Positions 1-6,146 of a DNA stretch of 13,994 bases are shown here, one piece after another; the first letter of the stretch is position 1; every line of letters begins with the position of its first letter. The notes under the pieces were generated by a model. That model was not told the origin of the DNA. It did no database searches and worked only from the letters and a program-made list of their open reading frames with translations. The position numbers and the translations under genes were made by a program. Origin of the DNA: an uncultured Paracoccaceae bacterium (GTDB lineage Bacteria > Pseudomonadota > Alphaproteobacteria > Rhodobacterales > Rhodobacteraceae); NCBI GenBank assembly GCA_938038825.1, contig CALHST010000017.1, positions 1-13,994 of the forward strand, in the 5' to 3' direction.

Positions 1-1
1 T

Positions 2-220
2 GCCAGCCTTACATACCTGTCGCCGCCCGTCACAATGGTGATGGCATGGTTTCTGTTTGGCGAAACCCTTTCGACAACAGGATTGATCGGGTTGGGCGTC
101 GCCACGCTTGCTGTTGGGCTTACACTCACTGCGAAGAGTGACGTGGCAGTCGACGCGGGAAAATGTGGCGGATGTAGAAACCAAAAAGACTGCATGGGCA
201 AATTGACACCAGCTGAGTAA
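2..220 (+). CDS. EamA/DMT-family transporter, C-terminal fragment
   Basis: This is the 3' end of a gene that begins outside the window; 72 codons are visible and the frame is open from base 2. The fragment reads as the end of a drug/metabolite-type (EamA) inner-membrane transporter. A Y-L-x-P-P-V segment leads into a helix and a G-E-T-L motif, the usual penultimate-helix/loop signature of EamA repeats. A final hydrophobic helix of Gly, Leu, Val and Ala follows (about visible residues 30-47). The substrate cannot be inferred. The tail after the last helix is unusual: about 25 residues with three cysteines in the order C-G-G-C, five residues, then C. Family members usually end in a short basic tail. 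A terminator follows 19 bases after the stop. The family call is good, but only about a quarter of a normal protein of this type is present. Confidence 0.75.
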   Translation, partial: ASLTYLSPPVTMVMAWFLFGETLSTTGLIGLGVATLAVGLTLTAKSDVAVDAGKCGGCRNQKDCMGKLTPAE

Positions 221-239
221 CGCCAATACCTAAAAGACC

Positions 240-272
240 AAAAGGGCTGCGAGCGTAAACGTGGCCCTTTTT
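240..272 (+). terminator. Intrinsic terminator after the EamA gene
   Basis: AAAAGGGC (240-247) pairs with GCCCTTTT (264-271) around a 16-nt loop, and the descending arm runs into a T tract (268-272). The stem starts 19 bases after the transporter stop codon. This is a standard Rho-independent terminator. Its A-tract/T-tract symmetry could also let it work on the other strand. Confidence 0.85.
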
Positions 273-557
273 CCGTTGGTCAAGGCATAGACCTGAATAC
301 TGAAGAAAACTTGGTGTGTGAAACACCATGGCACCGAGCTGGACGCCGAAAGAGGCGCCAACGAAAAGCCAGCTCTGGACCGTGTCTTACCACAACTCTT
401 GTGTCGGGTGACGCGCGTCACAGAAATCGATTCCAATCGTCCGTATTCCTGAAAACGAATAAATTGTTACGCATTTTCAGTTCACTACCCGCGGTGGCGC
501 GGTTTGAAGGACTCCGTGCTTTGTCTGAAATACAAATTTTTGAGGGAACTTGAATTC
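273..557. other. Gene-free region with small hairpins and a palindrome
   Basis: No convincing gene is seen between the terminator and the lipoprotein start; short open frames here lack ribosome sites and family-like sequence. The stretch holds several short inverted repeats. GGTC/GACC lies at 278-281/290-293, TGGTGT/ACACCA at 312-317/323-328, and GAGCTGG/CCAGCTC at 336-342/369-375 enclosing CGCC/GGCG at 344-347/354-357. A perfect 14-bp palindrome lies at 408-421. It presumably carries the promoter of the lipoprotein-caspase unit, but I could not place a convincing -35/-10 pair. The hairpins do not match a riboswitch class I recognise. Confidence 0.5.
408..421. repeat. Perfect 14-bp palindrome, possible operator
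   Basis: GTGACGCGCGTCAC is identical to its own reverse complement over all 14 bases. It lies 137 bases upstream of the lipoprotein start, in a region without genes. Symmetry of this length fits a binding site for a dimeric regulator. It could also form a hairpin without a loop. No regulator can be assigned from the window. Confidence 0.45.
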
Positions 558-980
558 ATGAAACCTAGTACATTTGCAAAATTGGCGGTGATTTCCTTTG
601 GAGTATCAGGTTGTGATCTTGGTGAATTTTTGGAAACCGTTGGTCAACCGATAAAACCTCAACAAGCGGTGGCGACTGCCGCTACACCTGCGCCTGCTCG
701 GCAATCGGTCACAACGCCAGTTCGTCCTGTGACAACCCCGCAAGCGACACGTGTGCCAACGCCCGTGACACCGAAAGCACGTCAAGCGGCTGTTGAAACG
801 CCTGCTCAAGACGACGGAAACAGAAACGAAAGAGACGACTCTGGAAGTTCTTCCTCAGGCGCTTCTTCCGGGGGTCAAGGGTCCATCGGTGGCGGCGCAG
901 GCGCTGGCTCGTCGGGGGGCGGTGTTGCTTCTGGCGGTGGCGGAGATGTTGGCGGCGGAGCAACCACCTTTAGCTTCTAA
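558..980 (+). CDS. Small Pro/Thr- and Gly/Ser-rich lipoprotein
   Basis: This encodes a 140-residue predicted lipoprotein of unknown function. The chosen ATG has a GAGGGA ribosome site 10 bases upstream, and the protein then starts with a short signal peptide and lipobox V16-S17-G18-C19. The upstream in-frame TTG at 504 would push this signal 18 residues inside, so it was rejected. After Cys19 comes Asp20, which in enterobacteria favours inner-membrane retention; whether that rule holds here is unknown. Residues about 31-84 are rich in Pro, Thr, Val, Ala and Gln, like a cell-wall-spanning linker. Residues 85-94 are highly charged, and 95-135 are almost only Gly, Ser and Ala. The end is T-T-F-S-F. 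No enzymatic domain is visible. The caspase-like gene follows after 45 bases with no terminator, so the two are probably cotranscribed. The low-complexity sequence makes family assignment by eye impossible. Confidence 0.8.
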   Translation: MKPSTFAKLAVISFGVSGCDLGEFLETVGQPIKPQQAVATAATPAPARQSVTTPVRPVTTPQATRVPTPVTPKARQAAVETPAQDDGNRNERDDSGSSSSGASSGGQGSIGGGAGAGSSGGGVASGGGGDVGGGATTFSF

Positions 981-1025
981 TACAGTCAAAAAATTCTTTT
1001 TGGTTATCCGTGATAGGGGAATATC

Positions 1026-3434
1026 GTGTTGAATCTAAAGAACCTTTTACGAAAAAATATTAGTGCCCGAGCGTTGGTGAGTCAGCGGACACGCGCAGCA
1101 CAAGTGTCCTTCCTGGCCTTTCTAACAATGTCTGCAACCAGCGCTTTGGCTGGTGATCCGGCATATGAAAAAGTCGCACTCATCATTGGAAATTCCGACT
1201 ACGTCGAAATGCCTGACTTGCCCAACGCAATCAATGATGCGGCCGCTGTTTCCAAAATGTTGGAAGACTCCGGCTATCTGGTCATCGAAAAACAAGACCT
1301 GACGAAACAAGAATTCAGCGAAACGATTGCCCAAATCAGCACGAATTTGAACAGTTCGTCGGAAGTGGTCTTCTTTTTTGCCGGTCATGGGTTTCAGATT
1401 GGGTCTGAAAATTACCTCATTCCAACGAATTCCCAGATCTCGGATCTTACGGATATTCCTCTCGAAAGCATTTCCTTAACCCACGTGCTTGAACATTTCT
1501 CTACTTTGTCTGGATCACAAGTGGTGTTGTTGGATAGCTGCCGCAACAATCCATTCATTGGGCAACAAGCGTATAACGGCCTGGGCACCGAACAGTTGAA
1601 GATTGAAAATGGGTTCTCGTTTCAATCCGCGCCGGTAAATTCGCTGATCTCTTTCAGCACCGCACCCGGGTCTGTGGCGCTCGATGGAGAGGGCGAAAAC
1701 TCTCCCTATACAACGTCTTTGATCAATGCGACGGCGATGTTTCCTGACTATGACATTGCGAGCATTCTGCCCATTATGCGGGCGCAGGTTTTTGAGGAAA
1801 CCCAAGGGTTTCAAGTTCCTTGGGAAAGCTCTTCCTTGCTGAAACCAGTTTACTTGTCCAAACGGCCTGACGATGTGATCGGCGATCAGTTAGTGGTTGA
1901 GCCAGCTCGTCAAAACGTGCAAGTCTCTCAGGCTCAAACGGCCCCTGATGCAGCGTCGTCTATCCAAATTGCTTTGACGGGCCATGTTGAAAAGCATGTG
2001 CCGATATTTGCGCAAAACGACACGCGTGGATTGAGTTTGGCGTCAGATCTTGTGGTAAGCACCGTTCCGGAAAACGGATGGCTGGGCATTGTGAATGGTG
2101 ATTCAGTTCGCAGAGTGGGCATGGGGGACAGTGTTGGCGCGTCTGAAGTTGCGCACTTAACTTATTCTCCGGATGTGAGTGCAAACCTGCGCACAAGGGG
2201 CCTGCGTCCTGTCGTGGATTTTGTGGAACTTCGACGCGGTGGAAACAATGTAAGCGTCCAGATTAATCTTGATTACCACGCCTGCGATCTTGCAGCGGCA
2301 TCACCCCAGGATTCACAGGGCCTTGGTCTGGCCGTCGAAAACTTTAATCTAGATCCTGACAAGGCGTTGCCAGCTTGTTTGCAAGCTGTCGAAGAATTTC
2401 CAACTGTCGGTCGTTTTTTCTATCAACTGGCCCGCGCACATATTGCAAAGCAGCAATTCGACGCAGCCCAGTCCGCCATGGAAACTGCGCGTGATCTTGG
2501 ACATATTCGTGCCCATGCTGGACTGGGCCAAGTACAACTGACCCAAACACGCGGTATTGCAGCAGACAACACGCGTCGCAAACAGGATGCCATCATCCAA
2601 CACTATGTCGACGGACATCAGGTTGGGGATATTTTGGCGACTTACTTGCTGGGGCGTCACCTGATCCGGCACGGGGACACACCTGCGGATCGCCAAAATG
2701 GATTTCGCCTTTTACATCGCGCAAAAGACGCCGGACATGTTGAAGCATTGAACGAGTTGGGGCGGTATTTTCTTGTTTCAAAAACAGGCGATGCCAATCC
2801 CCAGCGCGGTTTGCAGTATTTCGAAGAATCCGCCCAGCGTGGCAACAACCAAGGGCATAACAGTCTGGGTATGATTTATAAAAACGGACTGGGTGGTTTA
2901 GACACCGACTTCACCAAAGCAGTTGCAAATTTTGAAGCTGCAGCATCGCTGAAACACCCGACTGCTCCCACCAGCCTTGGGCGGGTTTGGTCAGAAGGTG
3001 TTCTTGTGCAGCCCGACTTTTCAAAAGCGCTTGAATGGTACGACGCGGGCTTATCTCGCGGGGATCCTTGGGGTGGAACCAATGGCGCAAACCTGATCAT
3101 TCTGGGTAAGATACCGGGAACCGATACAACGCAGGCAGCGGTTCGGCTGGCAAAAGCAGTTGCCATTGGCGCGAGCGATGCGCAACGCGCAGCGGCCGAC
3201 ATGCAAAAGGGCTTGTCCAAAAAAGAACTGTCCTTGGGTTTGCAGCGTCTTCTACGAGACATGGGGCAGGACGTGACGGTAGATGGAAACCCCGGACCAC
3301 AAACTGAGCGTGCGGTTATCAACGTCTATGGCGCGCTTGTTCGGTTGGAGTCTGCGGAAGACATCGCGCACGCGACAAACAAAGTCGCGGAAGTCTTCTG
3401 GGAACGCGCCGGACTTCGGAGAGACTTGAATTGA
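1026..3434 (+). CDS. Exported caspase-like protein with cadherin-like, Sel1/TPR and peptidoglycan-binding-like regions
   Basis: This encodes an 802-residue protein starting at GTG, with AGGGGA five bases upstream. A TTG one codon later is an alternative start. A long basic N-region leads to a hydrophobic core and an A-L-A site after residue 42, so export is likely. Residues 48-180 form a caspase-like p20 (peptidase C14) domain: V-A-L-I-I-G-N near the start, catalytic His121 in F-F-F-A-G-H-G, and Cys172 in L-L-D-S-C-R-N-N-P. Both dyad residues are present, so it may be an active Lys/Arg-type protease; the specificity is inferred from bacterial metacaspase relatives. Residues about 336-383 resemble the cadherin-like/tandem repeat of large surface proteins (P-x-N-G-x-L, then V-x-x-G-D-x-V-x-A-x-x-x-x-L-T-Y-S-P-D). 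Residues 461-505 look TPR-like and about 569-680 hold about three Sel1-like repeats. Residues 733-768 resemble a peptidoglycan-binding helix bundle (L-x-x-L-L-x-x-M-G, D-G-x-x-G-P-x-T). It ends eight bases before the convergent regulator gene. The physiological substrate is unknown. Confidence 0.9.
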   Translation: MLNLKNLLRKNISARALVSQRTRAAQVSFLAFLTMSATSALAGDPAYEKVALIIGNSDYVEMPDLPNAINDAAAVSKMLEDSGYLVIEKQDLTKQEFSETIAQISTNLNSSSEVVFFFAGHGFQIGSENYLIPTNSQISDLTDIPLESISLTHVLEHFSTLSGSQVVLLDSCRNNPFIGQQAYNGLGTEQLKIENGFSFQSAPVNSLISFSTAPGSVALDGEGENSPYTTSLINATAMFPDYDIASILPIMRAQVFEETQGFQVPWESSSLLKPVYLSKRPDDVIGDQLVVEPARQNVQVSQAQTAPDAASSIQIALTGHVEKHVPIFAQNDTRGLSLASDLVVSTVPENGWLGIVNGDSVRRVGMGDSVGASEVAHLTYSPDVSANLRTRGLRPVVDFVELRRGGNNVSVQINLDYHACDLAAASPQDSQGLGLAVENFNLDPDKALPACLQAVEEFPTVGRFFYQLARAHIAKQQFDAAQSAMETARDLGHIRAHAGLGQVQLTQTRGIAADNTRRKQDAIIQHYVDGHQVGDILATYLLGRHLIRHGDTPADRQNGFRLLHRAKDAGHVEALNELGRYFLVSKTGDANPQRGLQYFEESAQRGNNQGHNSLGMIYKNGLGGLDTDFTKAVANFEAAASLKHPTAPTSLGRVWSEGVLVQPDFSKALEWYDAGLSRGDPWGGTNGANLIILGKIPGTDTTQAAVRLAKAVAIGASDAQRAAADMQKGLSKKELSLGLQRLLRDMGQDVTVDGNPGPQTERAVINVYGALVRLESAEDIAHATNKVAEVFWERAGLRRDLN

Positions 3435-3442
3435 AGCGACGT

Positions 3443-4465
3443 TCAAAGGTTCGTTCTTAGCAGAATTTCGATGCGGATTTTTTCTTGTGCTCCGAAGGAA
3501 CGATGTTTGTCTACAACGCCTTTTAACCGACGAATGGCGCTACGCACCAAGTGTCCAGCATCTTGTGCAACAAGGCCATTCAAACTGCCTGCGCGCAGTG
3601 CGCTCTCGGTGAAAGGTGTTCGTTCATGGGCAATTTTGACAGTGCTTTTGGGCAAATTAAGGTCATCAAGTATCTCAAGCGGTATGCGCGCCTCTGATGA
3701 CATAACGTAGATTGCAACAATATCTGGGTTTGAGTTGAGCCCAGCGCTGATAATCGTCCGCGCACGTTCTTCGTTGCCATAGGTCTCCAACGAGGGAAGC
3801 CCGCGGATGTCGGGGAAATTCTGGATCAATTCCTGATCAAAGCCGCGACGGCGCTCTAGGCTATCGCGAGAGGTCATGCTTTCGGAAATTACCATCACTG
3901 AACCGGACCTGCCACCCACACACTGACCAAGCAAGAGGGCGGCGGTTGCACCTGCCGCACTGTTGTCGACACCAACCCAGTCCGCATTCAACAATGGTTG
4001 GTTGGAAATAAAGGGCAAAGCGGCGATGCCGCGTTCTTGAACGCGGATTATAGCGTCACGAACCTGCGGCGTTTCTGGCGCCATGATCGCCAATCCCTCG
4101 ATCTGATCTTCGCCCAAGGAACGAAGGAACGAGGCAACGCTGTGAGGATCGTTTTCGTCAATATGCGCAAGGTCGCACCACACGCGATCTGCGGCAAAGA
4201 TATCCCGCGACTCTTCGATATGCCGAACGATTTCCTGTAGAAACTGGTCCCCGGATTTTGGCAGCGCGAAGACAAACCGATATCGTTGAGACTTTGCGAG
4301 ATTGGCGGCTTGCACATTGCGCACGAATCCAAGCTCTTGAATCGCCCGATTGACCCGATCAACAGTTCCTTGCTTGACCCCTTCGCGCCTGTTCAGGACG
4401 CGATCAACTGTTGCACGACTGACGCCAGCTGCCTTTGCAAGGTCTTTTGTCGTCGGTCGCTGCAT
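3443..4465 (-). CDS. LacI-family transcriptional regulator of the adjacent ABC/kinase operon
   Basis: This encodes a 340-residue DNA-binding repressor-type protein. Residues 5-25 form the LacI helix-turn-helix (T-T-K-D-L-A-K-A-A-G-V-S-R-A-T-V-D-R-V-L-N). The recognition helix reads A-T-V-D-R rather than the textbook A-T-V-S-R. A hinge helix with A-A-N-L-A follows near residues 53-57, then a periplasmic-binding-protein-like sugar domain. The start at 4465 gives a normal LacI length and has AGGAA just upstream, though close to the ATG. An in-frame ATG at 4501 (352 residues) is possible, and starts further upstream run through the operators and are unlikely. The gene is divergent from the ABC operon, and two palindromic sites lie between them, so control of that operon and of itself is inferred. 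The effector is probably the transported substrate or its phosphate. It converges on the caspase gene with only eight bases between stop codons. Confidence 0.92.
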   Translation of the reverse strand: MQRPTTKDLAKAAGVSRATVDRVLNRREGVKQGTVDRVNRAIQELGFVRNVQAANLAKSQRYRFVFALPKSGDQFLQEIVRHIEESRDIFAADRVWCDLAHIDENDPHSVASFLRSLGEDQIEGLAIMAPETPQVRDAIIRVQERGIAALPFISNQPLLNADWVGVDNSAAGATAALLLGQCVGGRSGSVMVISESMTSRDSLERRRGFDQELIQNFPDIRGLPSLETYGNEERARTIISAGLNSNPDIVAIYVMSSEARIPLEILDDLNLPKSTVKIAHERTPFTESALRAGSLNGLVAQDAGHLVRSAIRRLKGVVDKHRSFGAQEKIRIEILLRTNL

Positions 4466-4571
4466 TGATTCCTGCACTGGAAAAACCTTCGTTTCTGTCA
4501 TTTTTGTCAGGCTCTTAATCGCTTTCGAATGGGGCATCAATCGGGCTGCTATCGCGGTTTGTAGCAAAATA

Positions 4572-4587
4572 TGAGGCACGTGTCTCA
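4572..4587. promoter_or_regulatory. LacI-type operator, copy 1
   Basis: TGAGGCACGTGTCTCA is a 16-bp palindrome with only one of eight pairs mismatched and a central CpG. A central CpG is the classic feature of LacI-family sites, where the hinge helices enter the minor groove. It lies upstream of the LacI gene (minus strand) and of the binding-protein gene (plus strand). Its centre is exactly 30 bp from copy 2. Confidence 0.75.
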
Positions 4588-4601
4588 AAAATAACTTGCT
4601 T

Positions 4602-4617
4602 TGAGGCACGTGTATCA
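4602..4617. promoter_or_regulatory. LacI-type operator, copy 2
   Basis: TGAGGCACGTGTATCA differs from copy 1 at a single base and keeps the TGAG...CACGTG core. The 30-bp centre-to-centre distance is close to three helical turns, so two dimers would sit on the same face of the DNA. TTGAGG at its left edge (4601-4606) and TTGATA read on the other strand at its right edge (4618-4613) look like -35 hexamers, so bound repressor could block both directions. No matching -10 boxes are convincing. Confidence 0.72.
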
Positions 4618-4686
4618 ATACTTCTGATGGCACATAGAGTCGTGGCGAGGGGGCCCGACCCGCTGTTTTTCTGGGAGGAGACAATA

Positions 4687-6009
4687 ATGAAGAGCAAATT
4701 CTTAATGACCGCTGCCGCAGGTGCATTTGTCACTGCGGGACTGCCATCTACTGCCGCTGCAGAGGACCTGACTCTTTGTTGGGCCGCTTGGGATCCGGCG
4801 AACGCGTTGATTGAACTCAGCAAGGACTTTGAATCTCAATCCGGCCATAACATGAGCTTTGAATTCGTGCCTTGGACCAGCTTTGCAGACCGGATGTTGA
4901 ACGAACTGAACTCAGGTGGGCAATTGTGCGACCTGATGATCGGTGACAGCCAATGGATCGGTGGCGGTGCGGAAAACGGCCACTATGTTAAGCTGAACGA
5001 TTTCTTTGACGCCAATGGCATCACAATGGATGATTTTATCCCTGCAACCGTAACCGGCTATGCAGAATGGCCAAAGAACACACCAAATTACTACGCATTG
5101 CCCGCATTCGGTGATGTTGTCGGCTGGACCTACCGCAAAGACTGGTTCGAGCGGCCAGAACTTCAGGCCGAGTTCAAGGAAAAATATGGACGCGATCTTG
5201 GTGTACCGGCATCACTTGCTGACCTGAAAGACATAGCAGAGTTCTTTCAAGGACGTGATATCGACGGCACCACAGTTTATGGCGCTGCGATCTACACCGA
5301 ACGTGGGTCCGAAGGCATCACAATGGGTGTCACAAACGCGCTCTACAACTACGGCTTCCAGTACGAAAATCCGGACAAGCCCTATGATTTGGACGGTTTT
5401 GTGAACTCGGACGGTGCGGTCGCGGGGCTTGAGTTCTACAAGGCGCTTTATGACAACGCGACGCCTCCCGGTTCGTCAAACTGGTATATGGGTGAAAACA
5501 TTGACGCGTACCGGTCAGGGCAAGTGGCAATGCAGATGAACTTTGCTTTCATTTGGCCCGGTGTTGAAGCGGACGAGAATGTTGGCAGTGGTCGCTCTGG
5601 CTATTTCCCAAACCCCGCAGGACCCGCGGGTCAGTTTGCGCAGTTGGGTGGACAGGGCATTTCGGTTGTCGCCTATTCGGAAAAGCAAGACGCAGCGCTG
5701 GAATACATTCAATGGTTCGCGCAACCCGAGATTCAAGCGAAATGGTGGGAATTGGGCGGCTATTCGGCGTTAAAAGCCGTTGTGGAAGATCCGGGCTTTG
5801 CTAGCAGCCAACCTTATGCACAGACCTTCTTGGACAGCATGGCCATCGTGAAGGACTTTTGGGCGGAACCGGCTTATGCCGACCTTCTGTTGCCGATGCA
5901 GGAACGTATCCATAATTACGTCATAGCGGGCGAAGGTACTGCGAAAGAGGCGCTTGACGGTCTCGTGCGGGACTGGGTCGAAGTTTTCGAAGACGAAGGC
6001 AAGTTGTAA
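4687..6009 (+). CDS. Carbohydrate ABC transporter substrate-binding protein (family 1)
   Basis: This encodes a 440-residue periplasmic binding protein, the receptor of the ABC system encoded downstream. The ATG at 4687 follows GGAGGAG by six bases. The open frame extends 20 codons further upstream, but that part lacks a signal and was rejected. Residues 1-25 form a Sec signal peptide ending A-A-A before Glu26. The mature protein has the features of the family-1 extracellular solute-binding fold: a Trp-containing first strand (L-C-W-A-A-W), a D-L-M-I-G-D-S-Q-W segment, many aromatic residues in the central part, and a Y-I-Q-W-F-x-x-P-E-x-Q C-terminal motif. Two cysteines, in L-C-W and Q-L-C-D, could form a disulphide. 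The length fits polyol, glycerol-phosphate or oligosaccharide receptors. The linked kinase points to a short polyol or ketose, but this is inference. It is the first gene of the operon, under the two operators. Confidence 0.93.
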   Translation: MKSKFLMTAAAGAFVTAGLPSTAAAEDLTLCWAAWDPANALIELSKDFESQSGHNMSFEFVPWTSFADRMLNELNSGGQLCDLMIGDSQWIGGGAENGHYVKLNDFFDANGITMDDFIPATVTGYAEWPKNTPNYYALPAFGDVVGWTYRKDWFERPELQAEFKEKYGRDLGVPASLADLKDIAEFFQGRDIDGTTVYGAAIYTERGSEGITMGVTNALYNYGFQYENPDKPYDLDGFVNSDGAVAGLEFYKALYDNATPPGSSNWYMGENIDAYRSGQVAMQMNFAFIWPGVEADENVGSGRSGYFPNPAGPAGQFAQLGGQGISVVAYSEKQDAALEYIQWFAQPEIQAKWWELGGYSALKAVVEDPGFASSQPYAQTFLDSMAIVKDFWAEPAYADLLLPMQERIHNYVIAGEGTAKEALDGLVRDWVEVFEDEGKL

Positions 6010-6019
6010 TCGCTTCCTC

Positions 6020-6048
6020 GTCGGGCGGATGTCCGCAATTCGCCCGAC
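6020..6048 (+). other. Intercistronic hairpin 1
   Basis: GTCGGGCG (6020-6027) pairs perfectly with CGCCCGAC (6041-6048) over eight bases with a 13-nt loop, 10 bases after the binding-protein stop. A smaller competing hairpin (GCGGA/TCCGC, 6025-6029/6032-6036) overlaps its left arm. It has no T tract and is not a normal terminator. With hairpin 2 it may protect the upstream message from 3' decay. Confidence 0.6.
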
Positions 6049-6053
6049 ATGCC

Positions 6054-6083
6054 TCTCCCGGTCGCTTTGAATCGACCGGGAGA
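6054..6083 (+). other. Intercistronic hairpin 2, probable mRNA stabiliser or attenuator
   Basis: An 11-bp perfect stem (6054-6064 with 6073-6083; core CTCCCGGTCG/CGACCGGGAG) encloses an 8-nt loop. A run of six T (6094-6099) follows, but 10 bases after the stem, too far for a textbook terminator. Being between the receptor and permease genes, it probably sets their expression ratio by partial termination or by blocking exonucleases. Confidence 0.65.
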
Positions 6084-6146
6084 CTCCACATAATTTTTTA
6101 GTGCCCATGCCCGCCGTGATAGACGTGGCATACCGAGGATCCATCA

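Larger units (their letters stand above)
4466..4686. promoter_or_regulatory. Divergent control region between regulator and ABC operon
   Basis: This 221-base region separates the regulator start from the binding-protein start and holds both operators in its middle part. The operon side ends with a strong GGAGGAG ribosome site (4674-4680). The stretch 4621-4673 between operator 2 and that site would be the 5' leader of the operon and shows no obvious structure. Confidence 0.7.

Noticed and set aside
504..557. Longer start (TTG at 504) for the lipoprotein gene
   Set aside because: It would place the signal peptide and lipobox 18 residues inside the protein, while the ATG at 558 has a ribosome site and gives a normal lipoprotein signal.
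2876..3322. 148-codon open frame opposite the caspase-like gene
   Set aside because: Antisense to well-supported Sel1 and wall-binding motifs; no family-like sequence and no ribosome site.
4502..4726. Start of the LacI-type gene at 4726
   Set aside because: It would add about 87 residues of non-LacI sequence and place the coding region across both operators.
6094..6099. T run after hairpin 2 as a full intrinsic terminator
   Set aside because: It lies 10 bases beyond the stem, and the downstream genes clearly belong to the same operon.
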